DNA of 64,000 bases from positions 48,706 through 112,705 of the forward strand of contig NZ_RYUH01000011.1 in assembly GCF_004155535.1 (NCBI RefSeq), given 5' to 3'. Positions 18,371 through 26,844 of the stretch are shown here, piece by piece. The notes under the pieces are model-generated. The model was given only the letters and a program-made list of their open reading frames with translations, was not told the origin of the DNA and did not search any database. The position numbers were made by a program, and so were the translations under genes. This DNA comes from Bifidobacterium pseudolongum subsp. globosum (GTDB taxonomy: Bacteria > Actinomycetota > Actinomycetes > Actinomycetales > Bifidobacteriaceae). Each line of letters starts with the position of its first letter. The first letter of the stretch is position 1.

Positions 18371-18924
18371 CCGCTCCCCTGTTCTGTCGACGATGCCGTT
18401 TCCACCTCTCACTATATCCATCCATATCCACGGCGCATACGTCCTCGGCAGCGCACGCAACTGCTGTGTGCATATCCGCTGCTTCCCACATTGTGAGACG
18501 GACGTCGGCGCGGCGGGGAATCGAGAGGTCCCCCAGCATCGTTGCAATGACGCGGATGCAACCGTCGGTTGCGGGCATTCGGGCGTGGTGCAACGCGGCG
18601 TTGCCGCCGAGAGTGTGCGCCATCGGGTATAGCTGGAGTCGTCCTTGACGGGCGGCCCCGGTACGGCCGCACGAACGTGGACATTGTGGCAAACCGCACA
18701 CGCCGATACGGTACGATGCGGTCATGGGCGGTCCGCCCGTTGAAGTTTCGGACACGATGGAGCAGTGACAGCAGTCACGGCTCCATCCAAGAACAGTGAC
18801 AGCAGTCACGGCTCCATCGAGACGGTTTCGCGGACAATGGGTAACGGAAAAGCACACGGCAGGCGTCTGGCGCGCCGCCGTGCATCGAATCATCACTACC
18901 ACCAGATCACTGGGAAAGGTTCAT
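18371..18924. other. 554-base divergent intergenic region between xerC and the ABC exporter
   Basis: No convincing gene. Besides the two 14-bp palindromes listed separately, it contains a GCAACC/GGTTGC inverted repeat with a three-base spacer at 18558-18572 and a weak promoter-like TTGTGG-N17-TACGGT near 18.69 kb. Open frames here have no ribosome binding site or recognisable protein. Confidence 0.5.
18761..18818 (+). repeat. tandem 31-bp-spaced palindromic operator candidates
   Basis: The block GCAGTGACAGCAGTCACGG continues into CTCCATC and is repeated almost exactly (18761-18787 and 18792-18818). Each copy contains the perfect palindrome GTGAC-AGCA-GTCAC (18765-18778 and 18796-18809), 31 bp centre to centre, about three helical turns. 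The sites lie upstream of the ABC exporter start and are candidates for binding by a dimeric repressor. Confidence 0.6.
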
Positions 18925-19731
18925 ATGAGCAGGAAAACCACAGGCGCACCCGCGCCGAGCAATGATCCGATCGTCGCGAAGGCGGTCGATTTATACAAGA
19001 CCTATGGAGACACCGACAGCCAGGTGACGGCACTCAACCATGTGAGCGTCGACTTCCGCCGCGGCGAACTCACCGCGATTATGGGGCCGTCCGGTTCCGG
19101 CAAATCGACCCTGATGCACTGCATGGCCGGCCTTGACGTGCCCACAAGCGGCCAGGTGTTCGTCGAGAACCTCGAGGTCTCGTCGATGAATCAGAAGCAG
19201 CTCACGCAATTGCGCCGCAAGGAGATCGGCTTCATCTTCCAGTCGTTCAACCTCGTACCGACACTGACGGCAGAAGAGAACATCCTACTGCCGCTGCAGA
19301 TCGCGCACCGCCCAATCGACCGCACCTGGTTCAAGAAGGTCGTGGGCGTCGTCGGTCTGGAGAACCGCCTCGACCACCGCCCGAGCCAGCTGTCGGGCGG
19401 GCAGCAGCAGCGCGTCGCATGCGCCCGCGCGATGATGGAGCGTCCGAGCGTGATTTTCGCCGATGAGCCGACCGGCAACCTCGATTCGCGCTCAAGCCGC
19501 GAAGTGCTCGAGTTCCTGCGCAAATCCGTGCGCGACTACGGACAGTCGATCGTGATGGTCACACACGACCCGCGCGCGGCGAGCTTCGCCGACCGCGTGC
19601 TCGTACTGTCGGACGGCTCGATCACACAGGACATGGACCACCCGACCTACGACGACATCCTCACCGTCTTCGCCGAGCACGACGACCCGGACAACAGCCC
19701 GGTCGAGGTCGAGTCCGCCAAGGAGGTCTGA
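18925..19731 (+). CDS. ABC exporter ATPase (MacB/LolD type)
   Basis: A 268-residue ATPase that powers the FtsX-type permease encoded next. It shows Walker [18 protein letters not shown]-loop [17 protein letters not shown], signature [14 protein letters not shown], Walker [14 protein letters not shown] and the switch His in MVTHDPRA. The [18 protein letters not shown] and [10 protein letters not shown] segments are typical of the lipoprotein/antimicrobial-peptide exporter group. I start at MSRKTTGAP because GAAAGG lies six bases before it; the frame is open further upstream but crosses the repeats. The permease gene follows after eight bases. Candidate operators lie about 110-160 bases upstream. 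Confidence 0.92.
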   Translation: MSRKTTGAPAPSNDPIVAKAVDLYKTYGDTDSQVTALNHVSVDFRRGELTAIMGPSGSGKSTLMHCMAGLDVPTSGQVFVENLEVSSMNQKQLTQLRRKEIGFIFQSFNLVPTLTAEENILLPLQIAHRPIDRTWFKKVVGVVGLENRLDHRPSQLSGGQQQRVACARAMMERPSVIFADEPTGNLDSRSSREVLEFLRKSVRDYGQSIVMVTHDPRAASFADRVLVLSDGSITQDMDHPTYDDILTVFAEHDDPDNSPVEVESAKEV

Positions 19732-19739
19732 GCCAAACG

Positions 19740-22574
19740 ATGTTCCGCATAGGATTACGAGACACGAAGGCGCATTTCCGCCGCTTCATCATGTCGATCA
19801 TTGCGATCGCGCTCGGCGTCGCGTTCGTCGTCGGCTCGTTCTGTTTCCGCGAGATGCTCAACGACCAGGTCGCGCAGATGATGGGCTCCAACTCGGATGC
19901 CGACGTCTATGTGCGCGGCGCGACCGAGCAGAAGAAGGAGAACGGGGGCAGTGTCACCAGCTACAACAGCACCTACAATGAGATCAGCGCCGACATCATC
20001 CCCGACATCGAGGAGATCAAGGGCGTGGCAAGCGCCGACGCGACGCATCAGCTAGGCAACGCCGTATTGCTCGACCATAATGGCGACGCGATGACGACGG
20101 TCGGCGCGCCGACGCTCGTCATCGGCTTCGATAAGACCGACCCGTGGCGTTCCGTGCATTTCGTCTCGGGCGAATATCCGCAGACGGATGATGAGATCGC
20201 GCTGCTGCAGGACACGGCGGACAAGGCCGGGCTCAAGACCGGCGACACGGCGAAGCTCGTCGTCGACGGCGAGGTGCACGAGATGAAAGTCTCCGGCGTC
20301 TTCACGTCGCCATCGACACAGCTCGGCGCGATCCTGATCCTCGCCCGCCCGAGCTTCGTCGAGCACACGCTGCAGCAGGAGGGCGAGGACACGTCGAGCG
20401 TCCAGTTCATCGGCGTCTACGGCAGCAAGACGACGCCGCTCGACGAGCAGGCGCAGCAGCAGCTCGCCGACCGCATCAACAAGGAGCTGCCGAAGAGCGC
20501 CGACGCGCACGCCGTGACCGGCGACTCGGTGCGTGACGACGCGACGAAGAGCATCCAGGACCAGCTCGGCTTCATCCAGCCGCTCATCCTCATCTTCGCG
20601 GCGATCGCATTGTTCGTCGGCGCGTTCATCATCGCGAACACATTCACGATGATCGTGCGCGAGTCGATGCGCGGCTACGCGTTGCTGCGCTCGGTCGGCG
20701 CCTCGCCGGCCCAGGTGTTCGCAAGCGTGCTCATTCAGGCCGTCATCCTCGGCCTGGTCGGCTCCGGCATCGGCGTATTGCTCGGCTGGGGTCTGCTCGA
20801 AGCGATCGCGAAGGGCATGACAAGCGGCGGCATGCCGCTGTCCGGTTCCCCCGCGCCATCGGCGACCGACGTCATCATCGGTGTGGTCGTCGGCGTCGTC
20901 GTGACGATCATCGGCGCGACACTGCCCGCCAAAACCGCCGCGACCGCTCCCCCGATCCAGGCGATGAACGAAACGGTCAATCCGGAGAAGCCGGTCAGGA
21001 CCCGCGGCTGGATCGGCATCGCCATGGTGCTGCTCGGCGCGGCCTTCTGGGTGCTGTGCTACCTCGACGCCGCGAAGACGGTCGACTGGCAGTGGCTCAA
21101 GGACCTCGGTTCCGGCTGGACGCTCGGCCTTGGCGCGGCATTCGTCGTCATCGGCGCGATTGTCTGCGCGCCGGCGTTCGTCGCGCCCGCCGCAAAGGTG
21201 CTCGGTTGGATCCCATCAAAGATGTTCCCCGTCACCGGCAAGCTCGCGACGCGCAACATCGGCCGCGCGAAGCGCCGCACTGCGAACACGGCCGCCGCGC
21301 TGTTCATCGGCGTTGCGATCGTCAGCTGCCTCGGCGTCGTCGCGACGTCGATGAAGACATCGGTGAGCAACCTCGTCGACAACAACGTGAACGCCGACTA
21401 TGTGGCGATGACGGCGAGCATGACACAGCCGATCTCGACGAAGGCCGTCGACGCGATCGAGGGCACCAAGGGCGTGGGCGCCTCATCGGCCGTGTATATG
21501 CTGCCGACCGTGGAGGCGACGAATGCCGAAAAGGACGTCATGACGGCCGCGATCAAGACCGATCTGCTCACGAAGCTCGCACCAATCGAGCAGCAGGACG
21601 GCGATGCCGCGAAGGCGATCGAAGACGGCGAAGCTGCGGTCGGCCGCACGGTCGCCGACGACGAGCATTGGAAGATCGGCGACGTGATCGAGCTTGAATC
21701 GGAGAACACGTCGGTCGACGAAGAGGCCACGAAGCAGGCGTCCGAAGCGTACCAGAAGCAGGTCGAGTCCCAGGCGGTGGCGTTGCAGCAGGAAGCGCAG
21801 CAACTTGCGGCCTCCGGCGACGTCTCCGGCGCGCAGGCCAAGGCGAAGGAGGCCGAGGACGTCGTCAAACAGGCACAGAACGCCGACCCGAAGCAGTTCG
21901 TCAAGATGAAGACCGAGACGAAGAAGGAGCAGGTCAGGATCGGCGCGATCATCGACGACTCCCTGTATGCGGACAGCATCTTCGTCTCGGTGCCGACCGC
22001 GGAGAAGATCACAAGTGAAGACATGATGATGGTCACGCAGATGTACGTGCAGGCGAAGCCCGGCGCGAACGTCGAACAGCTCGGCAAGGACCTCAAGGAG
22101 ACCGTGAAGCCGTTCTACACGGTCTCGGTCCTCACGCGCGACGAGTTCAAGTCGTCGATGAGCTCGATGATCAACTCGATGCTCGCGATCATCTACGCGC
22201 TGCTCGCGTTGTCGATCATCATCGCGATCTTCGGCATCGTCAACACGTTGGCGCTCAACGTGTCCGAGCGTACGAAGGAGATTGGCCTGCTGCGCGCGAT
22301 CGGCACGTCGAATGGCCAGGTGCGCGGCATGCTCGCGATCGAGGCGGTCATCCTCTCGGTGTTCGGCACCATCGTCGGCATCGTCGTGGGTGTGGCGGCT
22401 GGTGTCGTCATCCGAGCAGCCTACGAGTCACAGGGCATGACGACGTTGACGATTCCGTGGGACCAGCTCGTGCTGTTCCTCATCGTCGCGATCCTCGTCG
22501 GCCTCGTGGCGAGCATCTCGCCGGCGCGCCGCGCGCTCAAGCAGCCGGTGCTGGACGCCGTCGCGAGCGAGTAA
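19740..22574 (+). CDS. FtsX-like ABC exporter permease with extracellular coiled-coil insert
   Basis: A 944-residue membrane protein with the duplicated FtsX/MacB permease plan: helix near 18-38, first extracellular domain (about 45-270), three helices with the ALLRSVGASPAQVFASVL motif, a central helix pair, then a second extracellular domain and three more helices with EIGLLRAIGTSNGQVRGML. The second extracellular domain contains a Gln/Glu/Ala-rich stretch of some 60 residues (EEATKQASEAYQKQVESQ onward, near residue 665) predicted to be a coiled coil. Such pairs export lipids, peptides or drugs, or activate cell-wall enzymes; the substrate here is unknown. It is the second gene of a two-gene operon ending at a large palindromic terminator. 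Confidence 0.88.
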   Translation: MFRIGLRDTKAHFRRFIMSIIAIALGVAFVVGSFCFREMLNDQVAQMMGSNSDADVYVRGATEQKKENGGSVTSYNSTYNEISADIIPDIEEIKGVASADATHQLGNAVLLDHNGDAMTTVGAPTLVIGFDKTDPWRSVHFVSGEYPQTDDEIALLQDTADKAGLKTGDTAKLVVDGEVHEMKVSGVFTSPSTQLGAILILARPSFVEHTLQQEGEDTSSVQFIGVYGSKTTPLDEQAQQQLADRINKELPKSADAHAVTGDSVRDDATKSIQDQLGFIQPLILIFAAIALFVGAFIIANTFTMIVRESMRGYALLRSVGASPAQVFASVLIQAVILGLVGSGIGVLLGWGLLEAIAKGMTSGGMPLSGSPAPSATDVIIGVVVGVVVTIIGATLPAKTAATAPPIQAMNETVNPEKPVRTRGWIGIAMVLLGAAFWVLCYLDAAKTVDWQWLKDLGSGWTLGLGAAFVVIGAIVCAPAFVAPAAKVLGWIPSKMFPVTGKLATRNIGRAKRRTANTAAALFIGVAIVSCLGVVATSMKTSVSNLVDNNVNADYVAMTASMTQPISTKAVDAIEGTKGVGASSAVYMLPTVEATNAEKDVMTAAIKTDLLTKLAPIEQQDGDAAKAIEDGEAAVGRTVADDEHWKIGDVIELESENTSVDEEATKQASEAYQKQVESQAVALQQEAQQLAASGDVSGAQAKAKEAEDVVKQAQNADPKQFVKMKTETKKEQVRIGAIIDDSLYADSIFVSVPTAEKITSEDMMMVTQMYVQAKPGANVEQLGKDLKETVKPFYTVSVLTRDEFKSSMSSMINSMLAIIYALLALSIIIAIFGIVNTLALNVSERTKEIGLLRAIGTSNGQVRGMLAIEAVILSVFGTIVGIVVGVAAGVVIRAAYESQGMTTLTIPWDQLVLFLIVAILVGLVASISPARRALKQPVLDAVASE

Positions 22575-22592
22575 CGGCAACTGTTTTCGCCC

Positions 22593-22648
22593 CAACGGAA
22601 GGAGGGTGCGCCCGTCACCATGGTGACGGGCGCACCCTCCTTCCGTTG
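22593..22648. terminator. perfect 56-bp palindrome, bidirectional terminator
   Basis: Twenty-eight bases from 22593 are followed directly by their exact reverse complement, with CCATGG at the centre and no unpaired spacer. It sits between the converging exporter permease and glycerate kinase genes. Confidence 0.8.
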
Positions 22649-22661
22649 TTGTCTGGTCTCC

Positions 22662-23819
22662 CTAGACCCGCGGAGTCATGCCCTTCGCGCAGGCGATCAA
22701 CCGGGTCACGTTCGCAGCGCAACGTTCCAGATTCTCCGCACCGCAAGCGAGCGCCTGCCGCAGGCTCTGTGGGCCAGGCACGATGCCGAACACGGCATCG
22801 ATGCCCTGGCTGTACAGCTCCTCGACGCCACCGCCCACATTCCCGGCGAACGCTACGACCGGGCAATGGGGTGCGGCTTCTTTCACTGCACGGGCCACAC
22901 CGATCGGCGTTTTGCCGTATTGTGTCTGGCTGTCGATGCCGCCTTCGCCGGTGAAGCACCAATCCGCGCCGGCCGCCAGCGTATTGAGCCCGGTCGCCTC
23001 CACCACGAGGGACACGCCCGACTGCATCTGTGCATTGGTGAACGCGAGGAATCCAGCTCCAAGGCCTCCTGCGGCGCCAGCCCCCGGCACGGCCTCCACG
23101 TCACGGCCAAGGTCGCGCGCCACAATCGACGCGTAATGGTGCAATGCCGCATCGAGTTCGGCCACCATCAATGCATCGGCGCCTTTCTGGGGGCCGAAGA
23201 CCGACGACGCACCCTGTGGGCCGGTCAGTGGATTCGTCACGTCGGAGGCCAAGCGGATGCTGGCCGTGGCGATCCGCGGGTCAAGGTCGGAAGCATCAAT
23301 GGCGGCAAGGTCGGCGAGCGCCGCGCCGCCGAAGGGCAGCTCCCCTCCGTGGGCATCCAGCAGGTGCGCGCCGAGGGCCTGAGCCATCCCCGCACCCCCG
23401 TCGTTCGTGGCGGATCCGCCGAGGCCGATGATGAACGCCGTGACACCATGGTCGAGTGCGTCGCGAATGAGCTCGCCCACACCATAGGTTGTGGTGATGC
23501 GCGGGTCGCGGGTCGTCTCGTCCACGTAGCCGATGCCACTGGCCGCGGCCATCTCGATGACCGCCGTCCGCCCATCGCCCAGCATGCCATACTGTGCGTG
23601 CACCGGCGTGCCCAATGGCCCGGTCACCGTCGCCTCGAGCAATGTGCCGCCGGTCGCGTCCACGAGAGACTGCACCGTGCCCTCGCCACCGTCGGCCATC
23701 GGCACGAGCACGCATTCAGCATCCGGCAACACATGGTGCACACCGTGTTCCATTGCCTCAGCCGCCTGCCGTGCGCTCATGCATCCCTTGAAGGAGTCTG
23801 GTGCGATCACGATCTTCAT
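22662..23819 (-). CDS. glxK: glycerate kinase (GlxK/GarK family)
   Basis: Phosphorylates glycerate, feeding lower glycolysis; cytoplasmic. The 385-residue protein has the family opening KIVIAPDSFKGCMSA, the PMADGGEGTVQ motif, and the GLGGSATNDGGAGMAQALG signature, with AGAAGGLGAGFLAF and TGEGGIDSQTQYGKTP later. Length is normal. Start at 23819 has GGAGG six bases upstream. It is transcribed alone toward a strong palindromic terminator and diverges from a small SH3-like gene. Confidence 0.92.
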   Translation of the reverse strand: MKIVIAPDSFKGCMSARQAAEAMEHGVHHVLPDAECVLVPMADGGEGTVQSLVDATGGTLLEATVTGPLGTPVHAQYGMLGDGRTAVIEMAAASGIGYVDETTRDPRITTTYGVGELIRDALDHGVTAFIIGLGGSATNDGGAGMAQALGAHLLDAHGGELPFGGAALADLAAIDASDLDPRIATASIRLASDVTNPLTGPQGASSVFGPQKGADALMVAELDAALHHYASIVARDLGRDVEAVPGAGAAGGLGAGFLAFTNAQMQSGVSLVVEATGLNTLAAGADWCFTGEGGIDSQTQYGKTPIGVARAVKEAAPHCPVVAFAGNVGGGVEELYSQGIDAVFGIVPGPQSLRQALACGAENLERCAANVTRLIACAKGMTPRV

Positions 23820-23909
23820 GCGACGCCTCCATTGGCATGGCTGACTCGATGGACCGGGCGGTATGATGAGGTGCTGCAGCATAGACCGCCCGATGCCAAG
23901 GAGACCCCC

Positions 23910-24158
23910 ATGCGACTTCCCGAGACCATTCCCGCAGGCGCGCGCATTGTGGTGCGCACATACGCCGGGCTCGACCCGCATACCGGCAGACAGCAGTACC
24001 GCGACGTCGTGGGCCATGTGCGGGCTTGGGACGGCACGACGCTCGAGATGACGCGCGACGCCGCCGCCAATGGCTCACGGCCTGCACAGGACGTGAGCAT
24101 CGACGCCGCGAGCATCGCGATTCTCAAGCCGGTGCCCGAGCGTCCGCGGCGCCGTTGA
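23910..24158 (+). CDS. small SH3-like domain protein, 82 residues
   Basis: Reads MRLPETIPAGARIVVRTYAG, then QYRDVVGHVRAWDGTTLEM and IDAASIAILKPVPERPRRR. This pattern (basic VVR strand, D-V-x-G-x-V, alternating strands, K-P-V-P-x-R-P end) resembles the N-terminal SH3-like domain of the Rv0428c/cg3035 acetyltransferase group, but no GNAT domain follows; the gene stops after the motif. AAGGAG lies six bases before the ATG. I believe bifidobacteria carry this as a short conserved protein of unknown function, possibly under a recent DUF number. It converges on tyrA with only 12 bases between stops. Confidence 0.75.
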   Translation: MRLPETIPAGARIVVRTYAGLDPHTGRQQYRDVVGHVRAWDGTTLEMTRDAAANGSRPAQDVSIDAASIAILKPVPERPRRR

Positions 24159-24170
24159 GGCGCCACAGGT

Positions 24171-25271
24171 TCAGATGGTGGGGTGACGTTCGGCGAGCGC
24201 ATGGTGCCCCGAGGTGAAGCGCACAATGTATTCACCACGTTTGGCTGACTCGAGGAAGTCACTGCGCCAATGCTCCGGGTGGATGCGCAGCGTGGTGAAC
24301 ACCGTCTCGGTCTCCCCGCTGTTGCGGTTGGCCAGATGCTGCTTGAAGTCGCGGTATGGCTGGCCTTCTGTGAAGAACCGGTGGATGGCGGCCACATCGT
24401 CATCACGCAGGGCGTCGGCGAATTCGGTGAGACGGCTGGCCATCTGGCGCAGCAGGACCTCCACGTTCTGGCTGTTCTCCACGACCATCGCGCATGTGCG
24501 GTCCGGGTCGGTGAGCGCCACACGCGTCATGTCGCGCCATGATCCCGCCGACAGTTCGGCGGCGATGTTGCGGTCGGGGTCGGCTGTCATCTGATTGATC
24601 AGCGCCGTCGAGACGACATGCGGCATATGCGAGATCAGCGAGGCGGCGCGGTCGTGTGTCTCGTCGTCGATGACGATCAGTGAATTCTGCAGGCCGCGCG
24701 TGATCAGGCCAGCCACCTGCACGATGCGCCGGTATTCGGTGTGCTCGTCGTAGGTCAGGGCCCACAGCGCATTGTCGAAGATGCCCGGGTTGGCGGCCGT
24801 CCAACCGGAACGCTCATTGCCGGTCATCGGGTGTGCGCCCACATAGCAGTCAGTGATGCCTGCGGCGTGCACCTGCTCGCGCACCAAGCCCTTCACGCTG
24901 CCCACGTCGGTGAGCGTTGTGCGCGCCGGGTCGATGATCGGCTTGATCGTCTGCAGGATCTTGGGCATCGCGACAAGCGGATTGCACAACACGAGCACAT
25001 CCGGCTGGGCCTCCACGAGTTCTTCGAGGGTGTCTTTGCACTCAATACCGATGCGCGCCGCAGTCTCATACGGGTGCGCGCGGTGGTTCCATGCACTGAC
25101 GGCGCAACCCGCGGAACGCAGACGGACCGCGAGCGAACCACCGATGAGCCCGAGGCCGACGATGCCCACGTGCTGCGGGCATTCGATGCCGTCTGCGGCG
25201 ATCGCCGGCAATGTGGACGTGACTTCAACCGGGGCTGCCGCCGGTGGTGTAGGGGTGTGTGCTTCTACCAC
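24171..25271 (-). CDS. tyrA: prephenate dehydrogenase TyrA
   Basis: Oxidatively decarboxylates prephenate to 4-hydroxyphenylpyruvate in tyrosine synthesis. The 366-residue protein has a Rossmann NAD(P) motif GIVGLGLIGGSLAVRLRSAG, catalytic region VGAHPMTGNERSGWTAA with the conserved His, and the helical dimerisation domain with DPDRNIAAELSAGSWRDMTRVA. The best start is GTG at 25271: AAAGGA lies upstream, and this GTG overlaps the last seven bases of pheA, so the two are translationally coupled. A Pro/Ala-rich N-terminal tail of about 30 residues precedes the NAD domain. No ACT domain is seen at the C-terminus. Confidence 0.92.
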   Translation of the reverse strand: MVEAHTPTPPAAAPVEVTSTLPAIAADGIECPQHVGIVGLGLIGGSLAVRLRSAGCAVSAWNHRAHPYETAARIGIECKDTLEELVEAQPDVLVLCNPLVAMPKILQTIKPIIDPARTTLTDVGSVKGLVREQVHAAGITDCYVGAHPMTGNERSGWTAANPGIFDNALWALTYDEHTEYRRIVQVAGLITRGLQNSLIVIDDETHDRAASLISHMPHVVSTALINQMTADPDRNIAAELSAGSWRDMTRVALTDPDRTCAMVVENSQNVEVLLRQMASRLTEFADALRDDDVAAIHRFFTEGQPYRDFKQHLANRNSGETETVFTTLRIHPEHWRSDFLESAKRGEYIVRFTSGHHALAERHPTI

Positions 25272-26266
25272 AGCAGTTCCTTTCTCATGGACGCATCGCC
25301 TTGCCATGCCTCCTGCAAGGTTCCTGCATTGCATCGTACGCCCCCTTGTGGAAGCATCCATTCATCCACGGGCGGATGCGGGCGTTCTTGGCGCGGGTAG
25401 ACGGCGAGTGTCTTGAGCCAGTCGCCGTGCTCCGCTATCTCGATGAGCGTTTCACGGAAACGCGGTTCCCACGGCGCCGCATCGAGGGTCACGATGAAAC
25501 TGTAGGTGCCATCGTGCCCCTTGATCGGCCTAGAGATGAAACTCGTCATGTTGAGTCCCGCGTCACGCACCACGTCGAGCAGATCGGCGAGCACGCCCGG
25601 GCCAGTGGCCAGGGGGATGAACGTGAGGATCGATTCGAATTCGCGCACACCGCGCTCCCGTGCCCCGGCGAGCAGGCGTTGCACACGGTCGCGGGGGGCG
25701 ACGACGAGGAATTCGGTGCGGGCGCCGGTGAAGTCCTCGACATGTGCGGCCACACGTTCCAATCCGTAGAGCTCCCCACAGATGGACGGGCCAAGGCCCA
25801 CCTCACCCTCGCGTAGGTCGCGGCAGGCGGCGGCATTCGACGACGCGGGCACGGCGCGCATGCCGTAGCGGTCCGCAAAGGCGCGACATTGCGCCAAACC
25901 GTGCGGGTGGGCGGTGACGACGGAGCAGGATTCGAGGATGTGGTCACGATCCTGCGCGTGCTGCGCGGTCGCGGCGGTCACGAATGCGTCGAACGTCACA
26001 TCCACACCGACACGCATGAACGCGGCCACGTCAGTGGCGTCGATCATCATGTCGAGATTCGGCACCACGTAGCCTTCCACATTGTTTTCCCAGGCGATCA
26101 CGCCCAGCCCCTCGCCGGCTGCCACATGGCGCAGGATCTGCGGCACGTCGGCGCACGCATGCAACCGTGCGTCATGCTCGCCGTGGCTTGCAAGACCTTC
26201 AGCCGCAGCGATCGCCGCCTGATGAGTGAATGTGCCTTCGGGGCCCAGATAATATACGTCGGTCAT
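25265..26266 (-). CDS. pheA: prephenate dehydratase PheA (monofunctional)
   Basis: Converts prephenate to phenylpyruvate in phenylalanine synthesis. The 333-residue protein consists of the type 2 periplasmic-binding-like catalytic domain, starting YYLGPEGTFTHQAAIAAAE, with ENNVEGYVVPNLDMM and the segment around FLVVAPRDR, followed by a C-terminal ACT domain (about 215-300, GVLADLLDVVRDAGLNMTSFISRP) likely used for phenylalanine feedback. In the usual TRDF motif the region reads FTGARTEFLVV, a variant. There is no chorismate mutase domain. The ATG overlaps the stop of the upstream membrane protein by four bases. Confidence 0.93.
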   Translation of the reverse strand: MTDVYYLGPEGTFTHQAAIAAAEGLASHGEHDARLHACADVPQILRHVAAGEGLGVIAWENNVEGYVVPNLDMMIDATDVAAFMRVGVDVTFDAFVTAATAQHAQDRDHILESCSVVTAHPHGLAQCRAFADRYGMRAVPASSNAAACRDLREGEVGLGPSICGELYGLERVAAHVEDFTGARTEFLVVAPRDRVQRLLAGARERGVREFESILTFIPLATGPGVLADLLDVVRDAGLNMTSFISRPIKGHDGTYSFIVTLDAAPWEPRFRETLIEIAEHGDWLKTLAVYPRQERPHPPVDEWMLPQGGVRCNAGTLQEAWQGDASMRKELLW

Positions 26267-26706
26267 TGGCGCTTCCTGTCCGGAATCGTGAACCAGCGCG
26301 CGGGCAGGAACAGCATGATCGCCTGCAGCAGAATCGAGCCATACAGCCAGATCACGCCGCAATACAGGCTGAGCCACGGCAGGGTAGAATCGTGGAAGCC
26401 CACAATGACCGCGTCACCGTTGGGCCAACCCTGGGCGATCATATAGATCAGCAATGTGGAGCACAGCATGTGCACGGCGAATCCGGTGATGCCACCGCGC
26501 GAGCGCGCGCACCACGCCGACATGCCAAGCAATGCGAACGCGATCACCAGACCGATCGGCATGTTGTACGCGGCGCCGATGCGCGAGGCGAATGTGGCGA
26601 CGAGGGCCGATCCCAACGCCGAAAAGACGGTGATGAGGGTGCGCACCGGTGCGCTGCGGCGATGCGACCACGGTTGGCTCGTGTCCTGCTGCTGTGGATT
26701 GCTCAT
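26263..26706 (-). CDS. four-helix membrane protein upstream of pheA
   Basis: A 147-residue protein with four hydrophobic segments (LITVFSALGSALVATFASRI, MPIGLVIAFALLGMSAWC, FAVHMLCSTLLIYMIAQGW, LYCGVIWLYGSILLQAIMLFL). Both termini are hydrophilic and probably cytoplasmic. It overlaps pheA by ATGA and so belongs to the pheA-tyrA operon. I do not recognise the family; a link to aromatic amino acid transport is possible from context only. The start at MSNPQQQ has a weak GGGC upstream. Confidence 0.75.
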   Translation of the reverse strand: MSNPQQQDTSQPWSHRRSAPVRTLITVFSALGSALVATFASRIGAAYNMPIGLVIAFALLGMSAWCARSRGGITGFAVHMLCSTLLIYMIAQGWPNGDAVIVGFHDSTLPWLSLYCGVIWLYGSILLQAIMLFLPARWFTIPDRKRQ

Positions 26707-26777
26707 ATCTGCCCAGTGTAAGCCGACCGCGCAACTTCGCCCGGGGCAGCATCGGGCGTAGGCGCCCGAATATGCGT

Positions 26778-26815
26778 GGGCGGGGCCCGCACAATCCACT
26801 GTGCGGGCCCCGCCC
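26778..26815. terminator. terminator hairpin after typA
   Basis: A perfect 15-bp stem (GGGCGGGGCCCGCAC and its complement) with an eight-base loop lies 30 bases past the typA stop. Confidence 0.75.
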
Positions 26816-26844
26816 ATGTCATCCCCGTTTGCGGGGTTCGGCGC

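Noticed and set aside
18412..18699. 95-codon minus-strand frame in the xerC-exporter gap
   Set aside because: No ribosome binding site, Arg-rich, no recognisable fold; probably non-coding.
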